A stretch of DNA of 55,254 nt from Planktomarina sp. (GCA_016780825.1 JADHLF010000013.1:1-55254); one strand, 5' to 3'; positions 34,243-44,325 are shown, counted from the stretch's first letter. Numbers and translations: made by a program. Notes: a model not told the origin generated them from the sequence alone.

Positions 34243-35727
34243 TCAACGATAAATATCGGGATTTAACAGGGCCAAGAGTGCCAATACCTCCAGCCGGCCG
34301 AGAACCATTGCAGCAGCCAAGATCATCTTGGCTTGGGTTGGAAGCGACATCACCAGCGTCTCGGCGCCGCTACCGGTCGGCAAAAGTGGTCCAGTATTGG
34401 TGACTGTGGCCAATGTGAGATAAAGGGAGTCTTTCACCGGGCTGCCGGCAACCGTGAGCGCCAGGGTGATTGCCCCCATAACCAAAATGAACAGCACCAA
34501 AAACACACAGGCCAACATCGCGCTGTGATGATCATGCGAGCGGCTTTCAATTTGCCCCGACATCACCTGTGATGGCGCAATTAAGCGATTGACCTCTGCG
34601 CGGCTGTGACCGGTCAAGATGAAAACGCGCAAGAGTTTTATGCCCCCTGCGGTCGTCGCCACGCCGCCCCCGATCATGGCCAACGCAACAAGTATGATTT
34701 CCACCGGATCTAAGTTTACCAGTCCGACAGGCAGGGAGTCGGACGCCAGCCCCGTTGTGGTCAGGTATGACAGGCTGGTAAAAAACGCGCCCCAGACCAG
34801 CTCAAGATGCGCGCCAAGACCCTCAACATATCGTGCCCCTTGTCCTATGAGAACAAGCGTTGCCACAAGAACCAAGCCAGCGGCCACGCGCAGTTCTGGA
34901 TCTTCGGTCACACGCCATTTGCGGGCACGGGCAAAGACCGTTGAAAAGGTCGAACGCGACAGGGCAAACAGCATCACCAAAGCCAAAATGACCTCTCCAC
35001 CCACGCCTCCCGCACCAGAATGCTCTGGAATTTCAATTCCGAAGGTCGCAATGGTTGCCATGGCGCGCAATAGCGCATAGCTGGGATCACCGCTGACGAT
35101 CAGGAGCGCCAGCGCAGCGGCCAGCGTGATCCAAAGATAGACCGGCCCTAAGCGCACAGCTTCGCTCCAGAATTTTTCCGCCGGCAGTCGCCCCGTGGTT
35201 TGACGCGCGTTTTGAGTTTGGGTCATCGCCTCTCCGCGGGCACCGAGATGCTCGAACCCGCCCAGGTTGAGCGGCGCGAAGATGGACCAGGCGAACACCC
35301 ATATCAAAAACCCACTGGCCCAGCCCAAACTGACGCGCCAAATGACCAAGGTTTCGCTCAGACTGCCGGGCGCAAAGACCGGAAGACCGGTTGTGGTCAC
35401 CGTGCTGACGATATCAAGATAGGCATCAACGAACTGACCTGCCGCGCTGACTTCATAAAGGGGTATGGCCAAAAGAAGCGGAAACCCCAGAAAGAAGGCG
35501 ATCAAAGACCAGAGCTGCGCATAGAGATGCATCGGAAAAACAGTGCCTTGCAGGGAGAACCTCAGGAATGTCAGACCAAAGAGCCCTAAAAGAACCGCGT
35601 AAAAAAAACTGCGGCCCTTGTGGGAGTCGCCCGAAATAAACCCATGCACGGATGGGATCATGAGCATCAAAATGAACAGTGTTGGGATTGAGATTGCCAG
35701 CGGCAATTTCTGAAAACGCGCCCACAT
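34243..35727 (-). CDS. trkH: Trk-type potassium uptake protein, membrane subunit
   Basis: A 494-residue polytopic membrane protein of the TrkH/TrkG family, which conducts potassium through four pore-loop repeats. Glycine-containing filter segments such as TVTTTGLPVF, TIATFGIEIPE, YLTTTGLASD and TVTNTGPLLPTGSG are spread through the protein in order. It lies two bases after trkA in the same direction, so TrkA and TrkH are made from one transcript. Confidence 0.93.
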   Translation of the reverse strand: MWARFQKLPLAISIPTLFILMLMIPSVHGFISGDSHKGRSFFYAVLLGLFGLTFLRFSLQGTVFPMHLYAQLWSLIAFFLGFPLLLAIPLYEVSAAGQFVDAYLDIVSTVTTTGLPVFAPGSLSETLVIWRVSLGWASGFLIWVFAWSIFAPLNLGGFEHLGARGEAMTQTQNARQTTGRLPAEKFWSEAVRLGPVYLWITLAAALALLIVSGDPSYALLRAMATIATFGIEIPEHSGAGGVGGEVILALVMLFALSRSTFSTVFARARKWRVTEDPELRVAAGLVLVATLVLIGQGARYVEGLGAHLELVWGAFFTSLSYLTTTGLASDSLPVGLVNLDPVEIILVALAMIGGGVATTAGGIKLLRVFILTGHSRAEVNRLIAPSQVMSGQIESRSHDHHSAMLACVFLVLFILVMGAITLALTVAGSPVKDSLYLTLATVTNTGPLLPTGSGAETLVMSLPTQAKMILAAAMVLGRLEVLALLALLNPDIYR

Positions 35728-35729
35728 GA

Positions 35730-37106
35730 TTAGAAGAAATCTATCGTAACTTGCAGCAAACGTTCCACTTCGCTCACATCGGCTGAGAGGGCGAAAAGCA
35801 CCACATGGTCCCCCTCATCAATCCGCAGCGCGCCAGAGGGTTTTAGGATTTTATCCCCCTTACGCACCGCACCGACCAGCACGCCCTCGGGAAACTCAAT
35901 ATCGCGGATGCTTTGGCCCGCAATGGAGGAGGTCGACAAAACCTGTGCCTCAATCACTTCTGCCTCCGCATCTCCAATGGAATAAACACCCCGGACCCGG
36001 CCGTGGCGAATATGGCGCAAGATCGAGGATACGGTCGTCGCCCGCGGGTTTACATGCGCATCAATCCCCATCGCCCGCAGCAAAGGTTCCATAGATGGAT
36101 CGTTGATCAAACAAATCGCCAGCGGACAGCCCATGGATTTGGCGCGTATGGCTGCAAGAAGATTGGTTTTGTCATCATCCGTCACGGCCAAAATCGCATC
36201 ACTGCGTTCTATATTGGCCTCCGATAGCATATCCGTATCTAAGCCATCCCCGTGAAGAACGATGGTTTTTTCCAAAAGTTCAGCCGCTTGCTCCGCGGTA
36301 AATCGGTCTTTTTCGATCACCTTTGCACGGATACGGCTGCTGCGGTTTTCAAGGTTTTTGGCCACTGCAAACCCGACATTGCCACCGCCGACGATAACGA
36401 TGCGATCTTGCACATGGGCGGCCTTGCCAAAGACCTCCAGCGCCCGTTGCACATCATGTTTTTGCACAAAGATATAACAGGAATCTCCGGCAAAGAGTTG
36501 ATCGCCAGAGCTCGGCACGAACAGCGTGCCATCCCGCCGAATGGCCACCACAACCGCAGAAAGTGTTGAGAAAAGGTCGGACAGCTGGCGCAGAGGCGTG
36601 TTGAGAACCGGGCATTTATCATCCAAGGTAATGCCAAGCAATTGCACATGACCGTTGAAGAAAAATTCCGTTTCAAAGGCCGCAGGTGTTTGCAGCCGGC
36701 GTAAAGCCGCCTCAGCCACCTCTTTCTCTGGGCTGATGACCACATCAATCGGCAGGTGATCGCGGCGATACAGATCTGCGTAAATAGCATCCAAATAGCT
36801 TTGCGACCGCAAGCGCGCGATTTTGCGCGGGATGTTGAATACAGAATGCGCCACCTGGCAGGTCACCATATTGACCTCATCGGAATGGGTGGCTGCGATG
36901 ACCATATCGGCATCTTCCGCACCCGCGCGCGCCAAAATATCCGGATAGCTGGCAAAGCCAACAATGCCCTGCACATCCAAAGTATCTGTCGCCCGCCGCA
37001 CCAGGTCGGAATTGCGATCGACAACGGTCACATCATTTTTTTCATTGGCAAGATGGCGTGCGATTTGCCAGCCAACCTGGCCGGCTCCGCATATGATCAC
37101 TTTCAT
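35730..37106 (-). CDS. trkA: Trk potassium transporter peripheral subunit
   Basis: A 458-residue cytoplasmic RCK protein with two nucleotide-binding halves. The first begins MKVIICGAGQVGWQIARHLANEKNDVTVVD and the second has IVIVGGGNVGFAVAKNLENRSSRIRAKVIEKD near residue 235. Each half ends with a TrkA_C domain. It binds NAD(H) or ATP and gates TrkH. It lies between ntrX and trkH in the conserved order. Confidence 0.95.
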   Translation of the reverse strand: MKVIICGAGQVGWQIARHLANEKNDVTVVDRNSDLVRRATDTLDVQGIVGFASYPDILARAGAEDADMVIAATHSDEVNMVTCQVAHSVFNIPRKIARLRSQSYLDAIYADLYRRDHLPIDVVISPEKEVAEAALRRLQTPAAFETEFFFNGHVQLLGITLDDKCPVLNTPLRQLSDLFSTLSAVVVAIRRDGTLFVPSSGDQLFAGDSCYIFVQKHDVQRALEVFGKAAHVQDRIVIVGGGNVGFAVAKNLENRSSRIRAKVIEKDRFTAEQAAELLEKTIVLHGDGLDTDMLSEANIERSDAILAVTDDDKTNLLAAIRAKSMGCPLAICLINDPSMEPLLRAMGIDAHVNPRATTVSSILRHIRHGRVRGVYSIGDAEAEVIEAQVLSTSSIAGQSIRDIEFPEGVLVGAVRKGDKILKPSGALRIDEGDHVVLFALSADVSEVERLLQVTIDFF

Positions 37107-37183
37107 GGGTTTTGCCCCCTTGAAATCAGATGAACTCTGCGAGCGTCTGTGTCAGACCGCATGCCGAAGGTCAATTCTTTCAT

Positions 37184-38584
37184 TCACTCCGCCTCGAGCT
37201 GCGCCAGTCGCCCGCCGCTGCGATGAGAGGTCACCACACCAAGCGATTTCAGCTTACGATGCAGCGCAGAGCGCTCCATGCCGACAAAACTGGCCGTGCG
37301 GCTGATGTTCCCGCCAAAGCGGTTGATTTGCGTCAAAAGGTATTCGCGCTCAAAAAGTTCGCGCGCGTCGCGCAAGGAATAGGTGGCAACACTGCCCGAA
37401 ATCACGATTTGCCCGTCTCGGCTTTCGCCCACGCCCGTGTCATTGGGCAGCTCTTCAGGCTCGATATCGCCCGAGGACGGCCCCATGATCAGCACCCGCT
37501 CCATGAGGTTTTTTAACTGCCTTATATTTCCTGGCCATATCATGCTTTCCAAAGTGGTGGCGGCGTCCTCGCTCAAACGGCGCTTGGGCAGGCCAAGCTT
37601 TGCGTGAAACTCGACCAAGAAATGTTCAGCCAAAACCGAAATATCTTCGCGGCGCTCCTCAAGGCTGGGCACGGCAATGGGCACCACGTTTAGGCGGTGA
37701 AACAACTCTTCACGAAATGCTCCGCGCTCAATCTCATGCCGCAAATCTTTCGCCGTGGCTGAGATCACGCGAATATCGACCTTCTGCGGGGCGGTTCCAT
37801 CCACACGGGTGAAGCTTTGGTCCACCAAAACACGCAACAGCCGCGCTTGCACGGCCAATGGTAAATCTGCGACTTCATCAAAAAATAAAATGCCGTTATG
37901 GGCCGATTCCAATAGGCCCATTTGGTGCAGCCTGCCGTTCACCTCAACGCCAAAAAGCTTTGCATCCGCCGTCTCAGCATCCAAAGAGGCACAGTTGACC
38001 ACGACCAGCGGCGTATTGGATCTATTGGAATTGACGTGAATATAGCGCGCGGCAGTTTCCTTGCCGACGCCAGATGGGCCTGTCAACAACACCCGCCCAT
38101 TTGATTTTGTGACCTTGTCAAGATTGCTCTTCAAGGTCTTGAAAACCGCACTTTGCCCGATAAGCTCCAAGGGTTGCTGGTATTGGCTGCGCAGAGCGGT
38201 ATTTTCACTGCGCAAATTGGCCACCTCCATGGCCCGACGAATGACCACGATCAATTGATCGATGTTAAAGGGTTTTTCGATGAAATCGAACGCGCCTTGC
38301 TTGATGGCCGCAACAGCAATCTCGATGTTTCCATGACCGGAGATAATCACCACTGGGATATCCGGGTAATTGGATTTCACCGATTTCAAGATATCAATCC
38401 CATCCATGGCGCTGTCTTGCAGCCAGATGTCGAGGATCAGCATGGCCGGGCGTTCGTCGGCGATCGAACGCATTGCCGCATCCGAGGTGCCTGCGAGCCG
38501 CGTTGTGTAGCCTTCATCAATCAATATTTCAGAGATCAACTCGCGGATATCGCGCTCGTCATCAATAATTAAGATATCTGTCAT
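37184..38584 (-). CDS. ntrX: Nitrogen-assimilation response regulator NtrX
   Basis: A 466-residue response regulator. The receiver domain has the phosphoacceptor D52 in LILDIWLQDS. The AAA+ domain has Walker A GPSGVGKE at 169-176 and an intact Walker B FFDEVAD (D236, E237). The sigma-54 contact motif GAFTGA is absent: the loop at 210-225 reads FGVEVNGRLHQMG. A Fis-type helix-turn-helix (GGNISRTASFVGMERSALHRKLKSLG) ends the protein. It receives phosphate from NtrY, whose stop overlaps its start by four bases. NtrX links nitrogen status, redox and envelope or cell-cycle functions in alphaproteobacteria. Confidence 0.95.
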   Translation of the reverse strand: MTDILIIDDERDIRELISEILIDEGYTTRLAGTSDAAMRSIADERPAMLILDIWLQDSAMDGIDILKSVKSNYPDIPVVIISGHGNIEIAVAAIKQGAFDFIEKPFNIDQLIVVIRRAMEVANLRSENTALRSQYQQPLELIGQSAVFKTLKSNLDKVTKSNGRVLLTGPSGVGKETAARYIHVNSNRSNTPLVVVNCASLDAETADAKLFGVEVNGRLHQMGLLESAHNGILFFDEVADLPLAVQARLLRVLVDQSFTRVDGTAPQKVDIRVISATAKDLRHEIERGAFREELFHRLNVVPIAVPSLEERREDISVLAEHFLVEFHAKLGLPKRRLSEDAATTLESMIWPGNIRQLKNLMERVLIMGPSSGDIEPEELPNDTGVGESRDGQIVISGSVATYSLRDARELFEREYLLTQINRFGGNISRTASFVGMERSALHRKLKSLGVVTSHRSGGRLAQLEAE

Positions 38585-40839
38585 GCTGGTATTCCTAGAT
38601 TAATCTTCCGTGCAGCGCCATCGGCAAGACGCGGCAGTTTAACGATGGCTTTGGCCCCCGGCCGTGCGCCCTCTTCAAAGGCTTCCGCATCCGTAAGCGT
38701 AAAGGTGCCGCCATGTTCTTCAATGGTTTTGACCACAATCGACAGGCCAAGGCCCGTCCCAGACACCCGATTGGTCACATAGGGCTCGAGCAGGCGCGCG
38801 CGATCTTCGGGCAGACCGGCGCCATTGTCCGATATCTCCACCACCACTGATCGATCTGTTTGCGCCGCTGTAATGCGAATTTCGCCCTGATGATCGGGCT
38901 GCTGCGCTTTGCGATCGTCGATAGATTCGCCGGCATTTTTCAGCAAATTGGTCACAGCACGGCCGATCATTGACGCATCGGCATCAATCCAAATCGCCTC
39001 TTCGGGCAAATCCAATTCGAATTTGACATCTGGCTGCCCACTTTCTTGCAACAAAACCGTGCCCCTCAGAAAATCGCCAAGATCTGTCGGGCGGCAATCG
39101 GGTTCTGGCATGCGCGCGAATTGAGAAAATTCGTCCACAATACGGCTCAGCTCATTGGTTTGGCGCACGATGACATCGGTCATACGCTCCAGCTGCTCTG
39201 ACTCTTTGCCAACCTGGGGGGAGAACTTGCGTTTTATCCGTTCCGCCGACAATCGAATAGGCGTCAATGGGTTCTTAATTTCATGGGCAATCCGCCGGGC
39301 AACATCACCCCAGGCCGCCATGCGCTGAGCGCTGACCAGATCCGTGACATCTTCCAGAGCGATCACATAGCCCTCCGCATCTGACATTTCATCGGAGCGG
39401 CGCGCAATGCGCACCAAAAGGCTCTCCAATTTCCCGCGGCGCACCACCCGCACTTCGCGTTGCGCCACATCGGCCAGGCCTGAACAAAAATCTGTGAACA
39501 TGCTGGCCAGCTCCGGCACCGCCTCTGAAAGCGGTCGCGGCTCGGCCGTGTCTGGCAAATCCAAAACCCTTTGGGCAGATTTGTTCAAAAACATAATATT
39601 GCCCGTTTGATCGAGGCCAATCACGCCGGAGGTGACAGAGGCCAGAACAGAATCAAACAATCTTCGCCGCCGCTCCGCTTGATCGGCACTTTCAATCAAA
39701 GTGTCACGCTGGCCTTTTAGACGGTGGGTCATTTGATTGAAATAACGCGCCAGCATGGCGATCTCATCATCGCCTTTGATATTTTCAATCTGCGCGTCCA
39801 AGTCCCCTGCACCAACCTTTTGCGCCGCTGCCGCCATGCGCCCCACGGGGCTGGCCAATCTTTCGGCAAACCACAGCCCAAGCCAGGTTGCCGTCAAAAT
39901 CAAAATCACCGCAAAGGCCAGGTAGAGGAGCCCAAAATCAAACAAGAGCCGCCCGCGTTCCGATTCAAGCTGATTATAATAGCGCGCGGTTTCTGTGGTT
40001 TCCTCGAGCAAAGCCAAAAGCGACCCCTCAACACTGCGGGTGAGATAGAGGTAATGGTTGGTATAAGTTTGCAATCGGATCAGCGCGCGCATCTCATTGC
40101 TGGGCCAATCGGTTATAATCACCGGCTCAAGCCCATCTGCGGCGATGATTTGCGCTTCGGTTGGTTGCTCGTAATCAAACAAATAGGAGGACGGTCCGCG
40201 CAGTCGCAACTCGCCAAGATTGTTGATGATATAAATCTCTTTAAAGCCGCGTTCAAATTGGGTCTGAAGCCGGGTGAGCGCAGGGCTGAGCTGGCTGTCC
40301 ATATCTATGCTGCGAGAGAAAAATTCATTTTGGTTCATCTCATTCAGGCGTTGCGCAAAGAGTTGGGCATCTGAAATAACCCCATTGCGTGTCTGCGCCT
40401 CATAGGCTTGCGCGGCACTCAAAGAGGCTCCGACCGCATTGCGCACCCTTTCAGAAAACCAACCCTCCAGCGCCTGATTGACCGAAAGCACCGCAAATAT
40501 TGCGACCAAAATCGTTGGGAATAGAGCAATCACCCCAAAGGCCGTCGTGAGGCGAAAATGCAGCCGTGAGCCCGCCGATTGTGCCCGGCGGGCCGCGGCC
40601 AGTTGGACAATGCGGCGAATGAGCAGGGTTGTGATGAATAGAATATAGACAAAATCCGCGGTCAAAATAAACCGCAGCGAGGCCCGTCCACCTTTGATCG
40701 GCTGCATGGCATAGAATGTCAGGAATACCAGCAAAGGACCCGTAACCACCAAGACAAATGTCAAGTTCGAGTTGACTTGCGGGTTCGCACGCAGATCCGC
40801 CATTTTGTCTAATAAAGAACTGACAAGACCTTGGCGCAT
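38581..40839 (-). CDS. ntrY: Membrane sensor histidine kinase NtrY
   Basis: 752 residues from the ATG at 40839, chosen because AAAGGG lies 9 bases upstream; a TTG at 40893 has no ribosome binding site. It has about four N-terminal membrane segments with a periplasmic domain, a HAMP segment near 320-375, a PAS domain near 390-490, the H-box WGDVARRIAHEIKNPLTPIRLS near 520 and the ATPase boxes NLLKNAGESI, ISDNGAGLP and GTGLGLSIV. It phosphorylates NtrX. Confidence 0.95.
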   Translation of the reverse strand: MRQGLVSSLLDKMADLRANPQVNSNLTFVLVVTGPLLVFLTFYAMQPIKGGRASLRFILTADFVYILFITTLLIRRIVQLAAARRAQSAGSRLHFRLTTAFGVIALFPTILVAIFAVLSVNQALEGWFSERVRNAVGASLSAAQAYEAQTRNGVISDAQLFAQRLNEMNQNEFFSRSIDMDSQLSPALTRLQTQFERGFKEIYIINNLGELRLRGPSSYLFDYEQPTEAQIIAADGLEPVIITDWPSNEMRALIRLQTYTNHYLYLTRSVEGSLLALLEETTETARYYNQLESERGRLLFDFGLLYLAFAVILILTATWLGLWFAERLASPVGRMAAAAQKVGAGDLDAQIENIKGDDEIAMLARYFNQMTHRLKGQRDTLIESADQAERRRRLFDSVLASVTSGVIGLDQTGNIMFLNKSAQRVLDLPDTAEPRPLSEAVPELASMFTDFCSGLADVAQREVRVVRRGKLESLLVRIARRSDEMSDAEGYVIALEDVTDLVSAQRMAAWGDVARRIAHEIKNPLTPIRLSAERIKRKFSPQVGKESEQLERMTDVIVRQTNELSRIVDEFSQFARMPEPDCRPTDLGDFLRGTVLLQESGQPDVKFELDLPEEAIWIDADASMIGRAVTNLLKNAGESIDDRKAQQPDHQGEIRITAAQTDRSVVVEISDNGAGLPEDRARLLEPYVTNRVSGTGLGLSIVVKTIEEHGGTFTLTDAEAFEEGARPGAKAIVKLPRLADGAARKINLGIPA

Positions 40840-40914
40840 TCCTGCTGACCCTTTTGATGACCACCGGCGGTGCGCATTCCAGTAAAGTGCCAAAATGCCA
40901 CGCTTGTTGCGCTT

Positions 40915-42273
40915 TTACATCATTTTGCGTCGGCGTGTCACGACAATTTCAAGGTCACTGATCTTTTTGCGCAGAGTATTGCGATTGATGCCGAGCAAAT
41001 CAGCGCATTTGGCTTGATTGCCAGAGGTTGCCGCCAGTGAAATCTCGATCAAAGGCACTTCAATTTCGCGCAAAATTCTCTGATACACACCATCAGGCGG
41101 CAGGTTCGCGCCGTGAAGGTCAAAATACCGCTGCACATGCAGCCCAACAGACTCGGCCAGGCTTTCAGAGGGTAACAATGCGCTCATAGAGTTGCTTGGC
41201 CCGGCTTTTTTCAAAATCTCTTTTACTGCGTGGCCATCAAGCGACGTATTTGGCGACTCCATCATCAGTTGACCAATGACATTTTGCAATTGCCGCACAT
41301 TGCCAGGCCAGTTGTAATCGCGTAGCGCCGCCGCGCCGGCCGGGCTGAGCTCAAACTTCGCATCCGCTTGTAACGTCGCAATGAAATGCTCAGCCAAGAC
41401 TGAAATATCCTCAACCCGCTCACGCAGGGCCGGAACGGTCAACTGAAGGCTCGACAAGCGAAAAAACAAATCATTCCTGAAATTTCCATTTTGGACATCT
41501 GCCAAAATATTGGGCGCGGCCGTTGAGACCAAACGCAGGTTTTGATCCCCCGGCTCCCCTAAAATATGCAGCAACCGCAATTGCGCCGCTGGGCTAAGGT
41601 CGCTGACCCCATCTAAGATCAGCGTGCCAGATCCGCAGCGCATGAGCGCATCGCGAATGGTCGATTGGCTTTCCATCATCTCAGGATGCAAAACCACCAT
41701 GGGCTGATCGGCGCGTTTTGAAAACTTGTGCAGACTCGAAGCAATCAAGGATTTTCCCGTTCCGGCCTCACCCAAAACCAGCACAGGCGCCGGCGCATTC
41801 ATTGCGCGGGCAATGAGCCGATACAGCGTTTGCATCGCCGCCGATTGCCCAACCAGTGGAATTTCCGCATCCTGCGCCTCGGTCGCATCATGGGTCACTT
41901 GCGGCGGATGACGGCGCTCCAATGCTTTGGCTGCACGGTGCATTAATTCGGGCAAGTCAAAGGGTTTGGGCAAGTAGTCAAAGGCTTTGGCCTCATTGGC
42001 GCGTATCGCCGTTACGATTGTGTTTTGCGCAGAGATGATAATAACCGGAAGATTGGGGCGCATCTTTGTGATTTTCGGCAGGTTTTCCAGACCATTGCCA
42101 TCCGGCATGACCACATCCGACACCACCAAATCCCCTTTGCCATCCTCAACCCAGCGCATCAAAGTAACCAGCGATGACGTCGCGTGGACTTTGCATCCCG
42201 CCCGGGTGAAGGCCTGAGTTAAGACCGTTCGAATCGTTCGGTCGTCATCTGCGATTAGAACCGTTCCATCCAT
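40915..42273 (-). CDS. ntrC: Nitrogen regulation response regulator NtrC, Rhodobacteraceae type
   Basis: 452 residues from the ATG at 42273 (MDGTVLIADDD). The frame is open 29 codons further upstream, but that part overlaps ntrB. It has receiver D53 (VVSDVVMPDG), Walker A GEAGTGKS at 168-175 and a C-terminal Fis helix-turn-helix (NQAKCADLLGINRNTLRKKI). Two key parts are altered: no GAFTGA loop is present and Walker B reads LILDGVSDL, with Gly222 in place of the catalytic Glu. This matches the known Rhodobacter-type NtrC, which activates the housekeeping sigma-70 polymerase and needs ATP binding more than hydrolysis. Confidence 0.95.
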   Translation of the reverse strand: MDGTVLIADDDRTIRTVLTQAFTRAGCKVHATSSLVTLMRWVEDGKGDLVVSDVVMPDGNGLENLPKITKMRPNLPVIIISAQNTIVTAIRANEAKAFDYLPKPFDLPELMHRAAKALERRHPPQVTHDATEAQDAEIPLVGQSAAMQTLYRLIARAMNAPAPVLVLGEAGTGKSLIASSLHKFSKRADQPMVVLHPEMMESQSTIRDALMRCGSGTLILDGVSDLSPAAQLRLLHILGEPGDQNLRLVSTAAPNILADVQNGNFRNDLFFRLSSLQLTVPALRERVEDISVLAEHFIATLQADAKFELSPAGAAALRDYNWPGNVRQLQNVIGQLMMESPNTSLDGHAVKEILKKAGPSNSMSALLPSESLAESVGLHVQRYFDLHGANLPPDGVYQRILREIEVPLIEISLAATSGNQAKCADLLGINRNTLRKKISDLEIVVTRRRKMM

Positions 42274-42277
42274 AGCG

Positions 42278-43342
42278 TTAACTCCTACTCTCGTTTTGTA
42301 CCGACAAAGACACTCTGAAATTCGTATGGCCTGGCTGTGAGGCAACGCTGATCCAAGCACGATTCTGGGCGATTATTTTAGACACCAGCGCCAACCCAAG
42401 CCCCTTGCCATTGTTTTTTGTGGTAACAAATGGCTCAAAAACATGATTGGCGAGCGCTTTTGGCAGGCCCGGCCCGTCGTCTATGATCTCCACATGCAAC
42501 GGCAGGCGCCGTCCCGTCCCATCGGGTAAAGGCAGGCGCAAGCTCGGGTCATAGAAGGTGCGCATGGTCACTTGTCCCTCCGAGCCCATAGCCTCACAGG
42601 CGTTTTTGATCAGATTGAGAAAGACCTGAACCATTTGATCCGCATCGGCCCAGACCTCCGGTAGGGACGGGTCATAGTTTTTTTGGATTTTGATCTTTCC
42701 TGCAAAACCAAACACGGCCGAGCGCGCGGCACGATCGAGCACATCATGAATATTCACATGCGCACAATTGGGCGGCGTGACATCGCCAAATTGTTCCACC
42801 TGATCCAAAAGGCTCACGATACGTTTGCTTTCCTGAACAATAAGATCTGTCATTTCCAGATCCTCAGCAGGCAAAGACAGCGATAGAAATTGCGCCGCGC
42901 CGGTGATTCCTGCCAGAGGATTCTTGATCTCATGGGCCAGCATTTCAGCCATGCCGATGGCCGAATGCGCAGCAGAAAGCGGGGCGCTTTCTGAAAACCT
43001 ATTGCCGAGCGTTTCATGGGCGATAAGCAAAATCATGATCTGCCCCTCCGCCCCTGCCATCGGACACAGGTGGACCGAACAGGTTTGCGGCGCGGTTGTA
43101 CGACCGTGGGTTGTGATTTGCGAAATCACCATCGGCCGTGAGGTCGCGCGCGCCCGATCCAGGCCCGCCGGCAAAAGCTCCTCCCCCCTGAGATAGTTCC
43201 AAACCGGTTGACCCAAAATGACCTTTGCGGAAACTCCAAGAAATTGTTCCGCGGCCAAGTTCAATTCTTGCACAGTGTCATCTCCCGTCACCAGCAAGGC
43301 GGGGATCGGAAGTTGTGACCAAAGTTCCTGATAGAGGCTCAC
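42278..43342 (-). CDS. ntrB: Nitrogen regulation sensor histidine kinase NtrB
   Basis: A 354-residue soluble kinase. It has an N-terminal PAS domain (about 10-120), the H-box MLAHEIKNPLAGITGAAQFLS near residue 138, and the ATPase boxes NLIKNACEAM, IIDDGPGLP and KGLGLALVSKI. It phosphorylates or dephosphorylates NtrC according to PII signals. Its start overlaps the dusB stop by four bases and ntrC starts four bases after its stop. Confidence 0.95.
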   Translation of the reverse strand: MSLYQELWSQLPIPALLVTGDDTVQELNLAAEQFLGVSAKVILGQPVWNYLRGEELLPAGLDRARATSRPMVISQITTHGRTTAPQTCSVHLCPMAGAEGQIMILLIAHETLGNRFSESAPLSAAHSAIGMAEMLAHEIKNPLAGITGAAQFLSLSLPAEDLEMTDLIVQESKRIVSLLDQVEQFGDVTPPNCAHVNIHDVLDRAARSAVFGFAGKIKIQKNYDPSLPEVWADADQMVQVFLNLIKNACEAMGSEGQVTMRTFYDPSLRLPLPDGTGRRLPLHVEIIDDGPGLPKALANHVFEPFVTTKNNGKGLGLALVSKIIAQNRAWISVASQPGHTNFRVSLSVQNESRS

Positions 43343-44325
43343 GCCGCCACACCAGCACAGGGCGCCTCGACAGCGCGCCAGATCAACTCGTGAATTTCGG
43401 CAAGATCAAACGATCTGAGCACCGATTGGCGCAGCTCCGGTGCCACATCCAAACCATCTAAATACCAGCCCAAATGCTTACGCGCGTTTTTGAGCCCAAG
43501 TGTTCCTCCATAGAAATCAACAATCTCTTGATGATGGCGCAAAATCAATTCAGCAAGGTCAGCGTCCTTGGGGATCTTTGGCGCCAGGGTGCAATAGAGC
43601 GCGGAGGAAATTTCTGCCAGCCTCCAGGGCGCGCCCTGTGCCCCGCGCCCCACCATGACCCCATCAGCGCCAGAGTCCTGCAAAGCTTGGCGCGCAGAGG
43701 TCACATCCACAATATCGCCATTGGCAATCACAGGAATAGACACCGCGCGCTTCACCCGCCCTATAGCCCGCCAATCGGCGGCCCCTTTATAAAATTGGCA
43801 GCGTGTGCGCCCGTGGACGGTGATCATCTTCACACCCGCGGCCTCAGCCCGTTTGGCAATCTCTGGGGCATTGAGGCTGTTGTCATCCCAACCGAGGCGC
43901 ATCTTCAAGGTCACATCCAGCGATGTCGCCTGCACAACCGCCTCGACCAACTCCAGGGCAAAATCGGGCGTGCGCATCAGAGCCGAACCAGATTGACCAC
44001 TGGTGACTTTTTTTGCAGGACAGCCCATATTAATGTCGATTATTTTAGCACCATTGGCCTCAATCATCCGGGCCGCTTCGGCCATCCAATAGGCATCGCA
44101 GCCAGCGATTTGCACTGAGGTGCTTTCGATCCCGAACCCCAGCTCAGCCCTTTCGCGCACGCCGGGCTTTTTTTGCACCATCTCATGGCTCGCCACCATT
44201 TCAGACACAACAAGACCGGCCCCAAAGGACTGAACCAAATTGCGAAAAGGCACATCGGTGATCCCGGCCAGAGGGGCCAGCAGCACCGGAGGAAAGACAG
44301 GTTGATTTCCCAAAACGAAGGTCAC
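43339..44325 (-). CDS. dusB: tRNA-dihydrouridine synthase B
   Basis: A 328-residue FMN-dependent TIM-barrel enzyme (formerly NifR3) that reduces uridine in the tRNA D-loop. It shows PVLLAPLAGITDVPFRNLV near the N-terminus, the catalytic cysteine in DINMGCPAKKVTSGQSGSAL near residue 100, and the FMN phosphate-binding GADGVMVGRGAQGAPW near 222. It is the first gene of the ntr operon, a conserved arrangement in alphaproteobacteria. A dyad resembling an NtrC site lies about 90 bases upstream. Confidence 0.95.
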   Translation of the reverse strand: MTFVLGNQPVFPPVLLAPLAGITDVPFRNLVQSFGAGLVVSEMVASHEMVQKKPGVRERAELGFGIESTSVQIAGCDAYWMAEAARMIEANGAKIIDINMGCPAKKVTSGQSGSALMRTPDFALELVEAVVQATSLDVTLKMRLGWDDNSLNAPEIAKRAEAAGVKMITVHGRTRCQFYKGAADWRAIGRVKRAVSIPVIANGDIVDVTSARQALQDSGADGVMVGRGAQGAPWRLAEISSALYCTLAPKIPKDADLAELILRHHQEIVDFYGGTLGLKNARKHLGWYLDGLDVAPELRQSVLRSFDLAEIHELIWRAVEAPCAGVAA

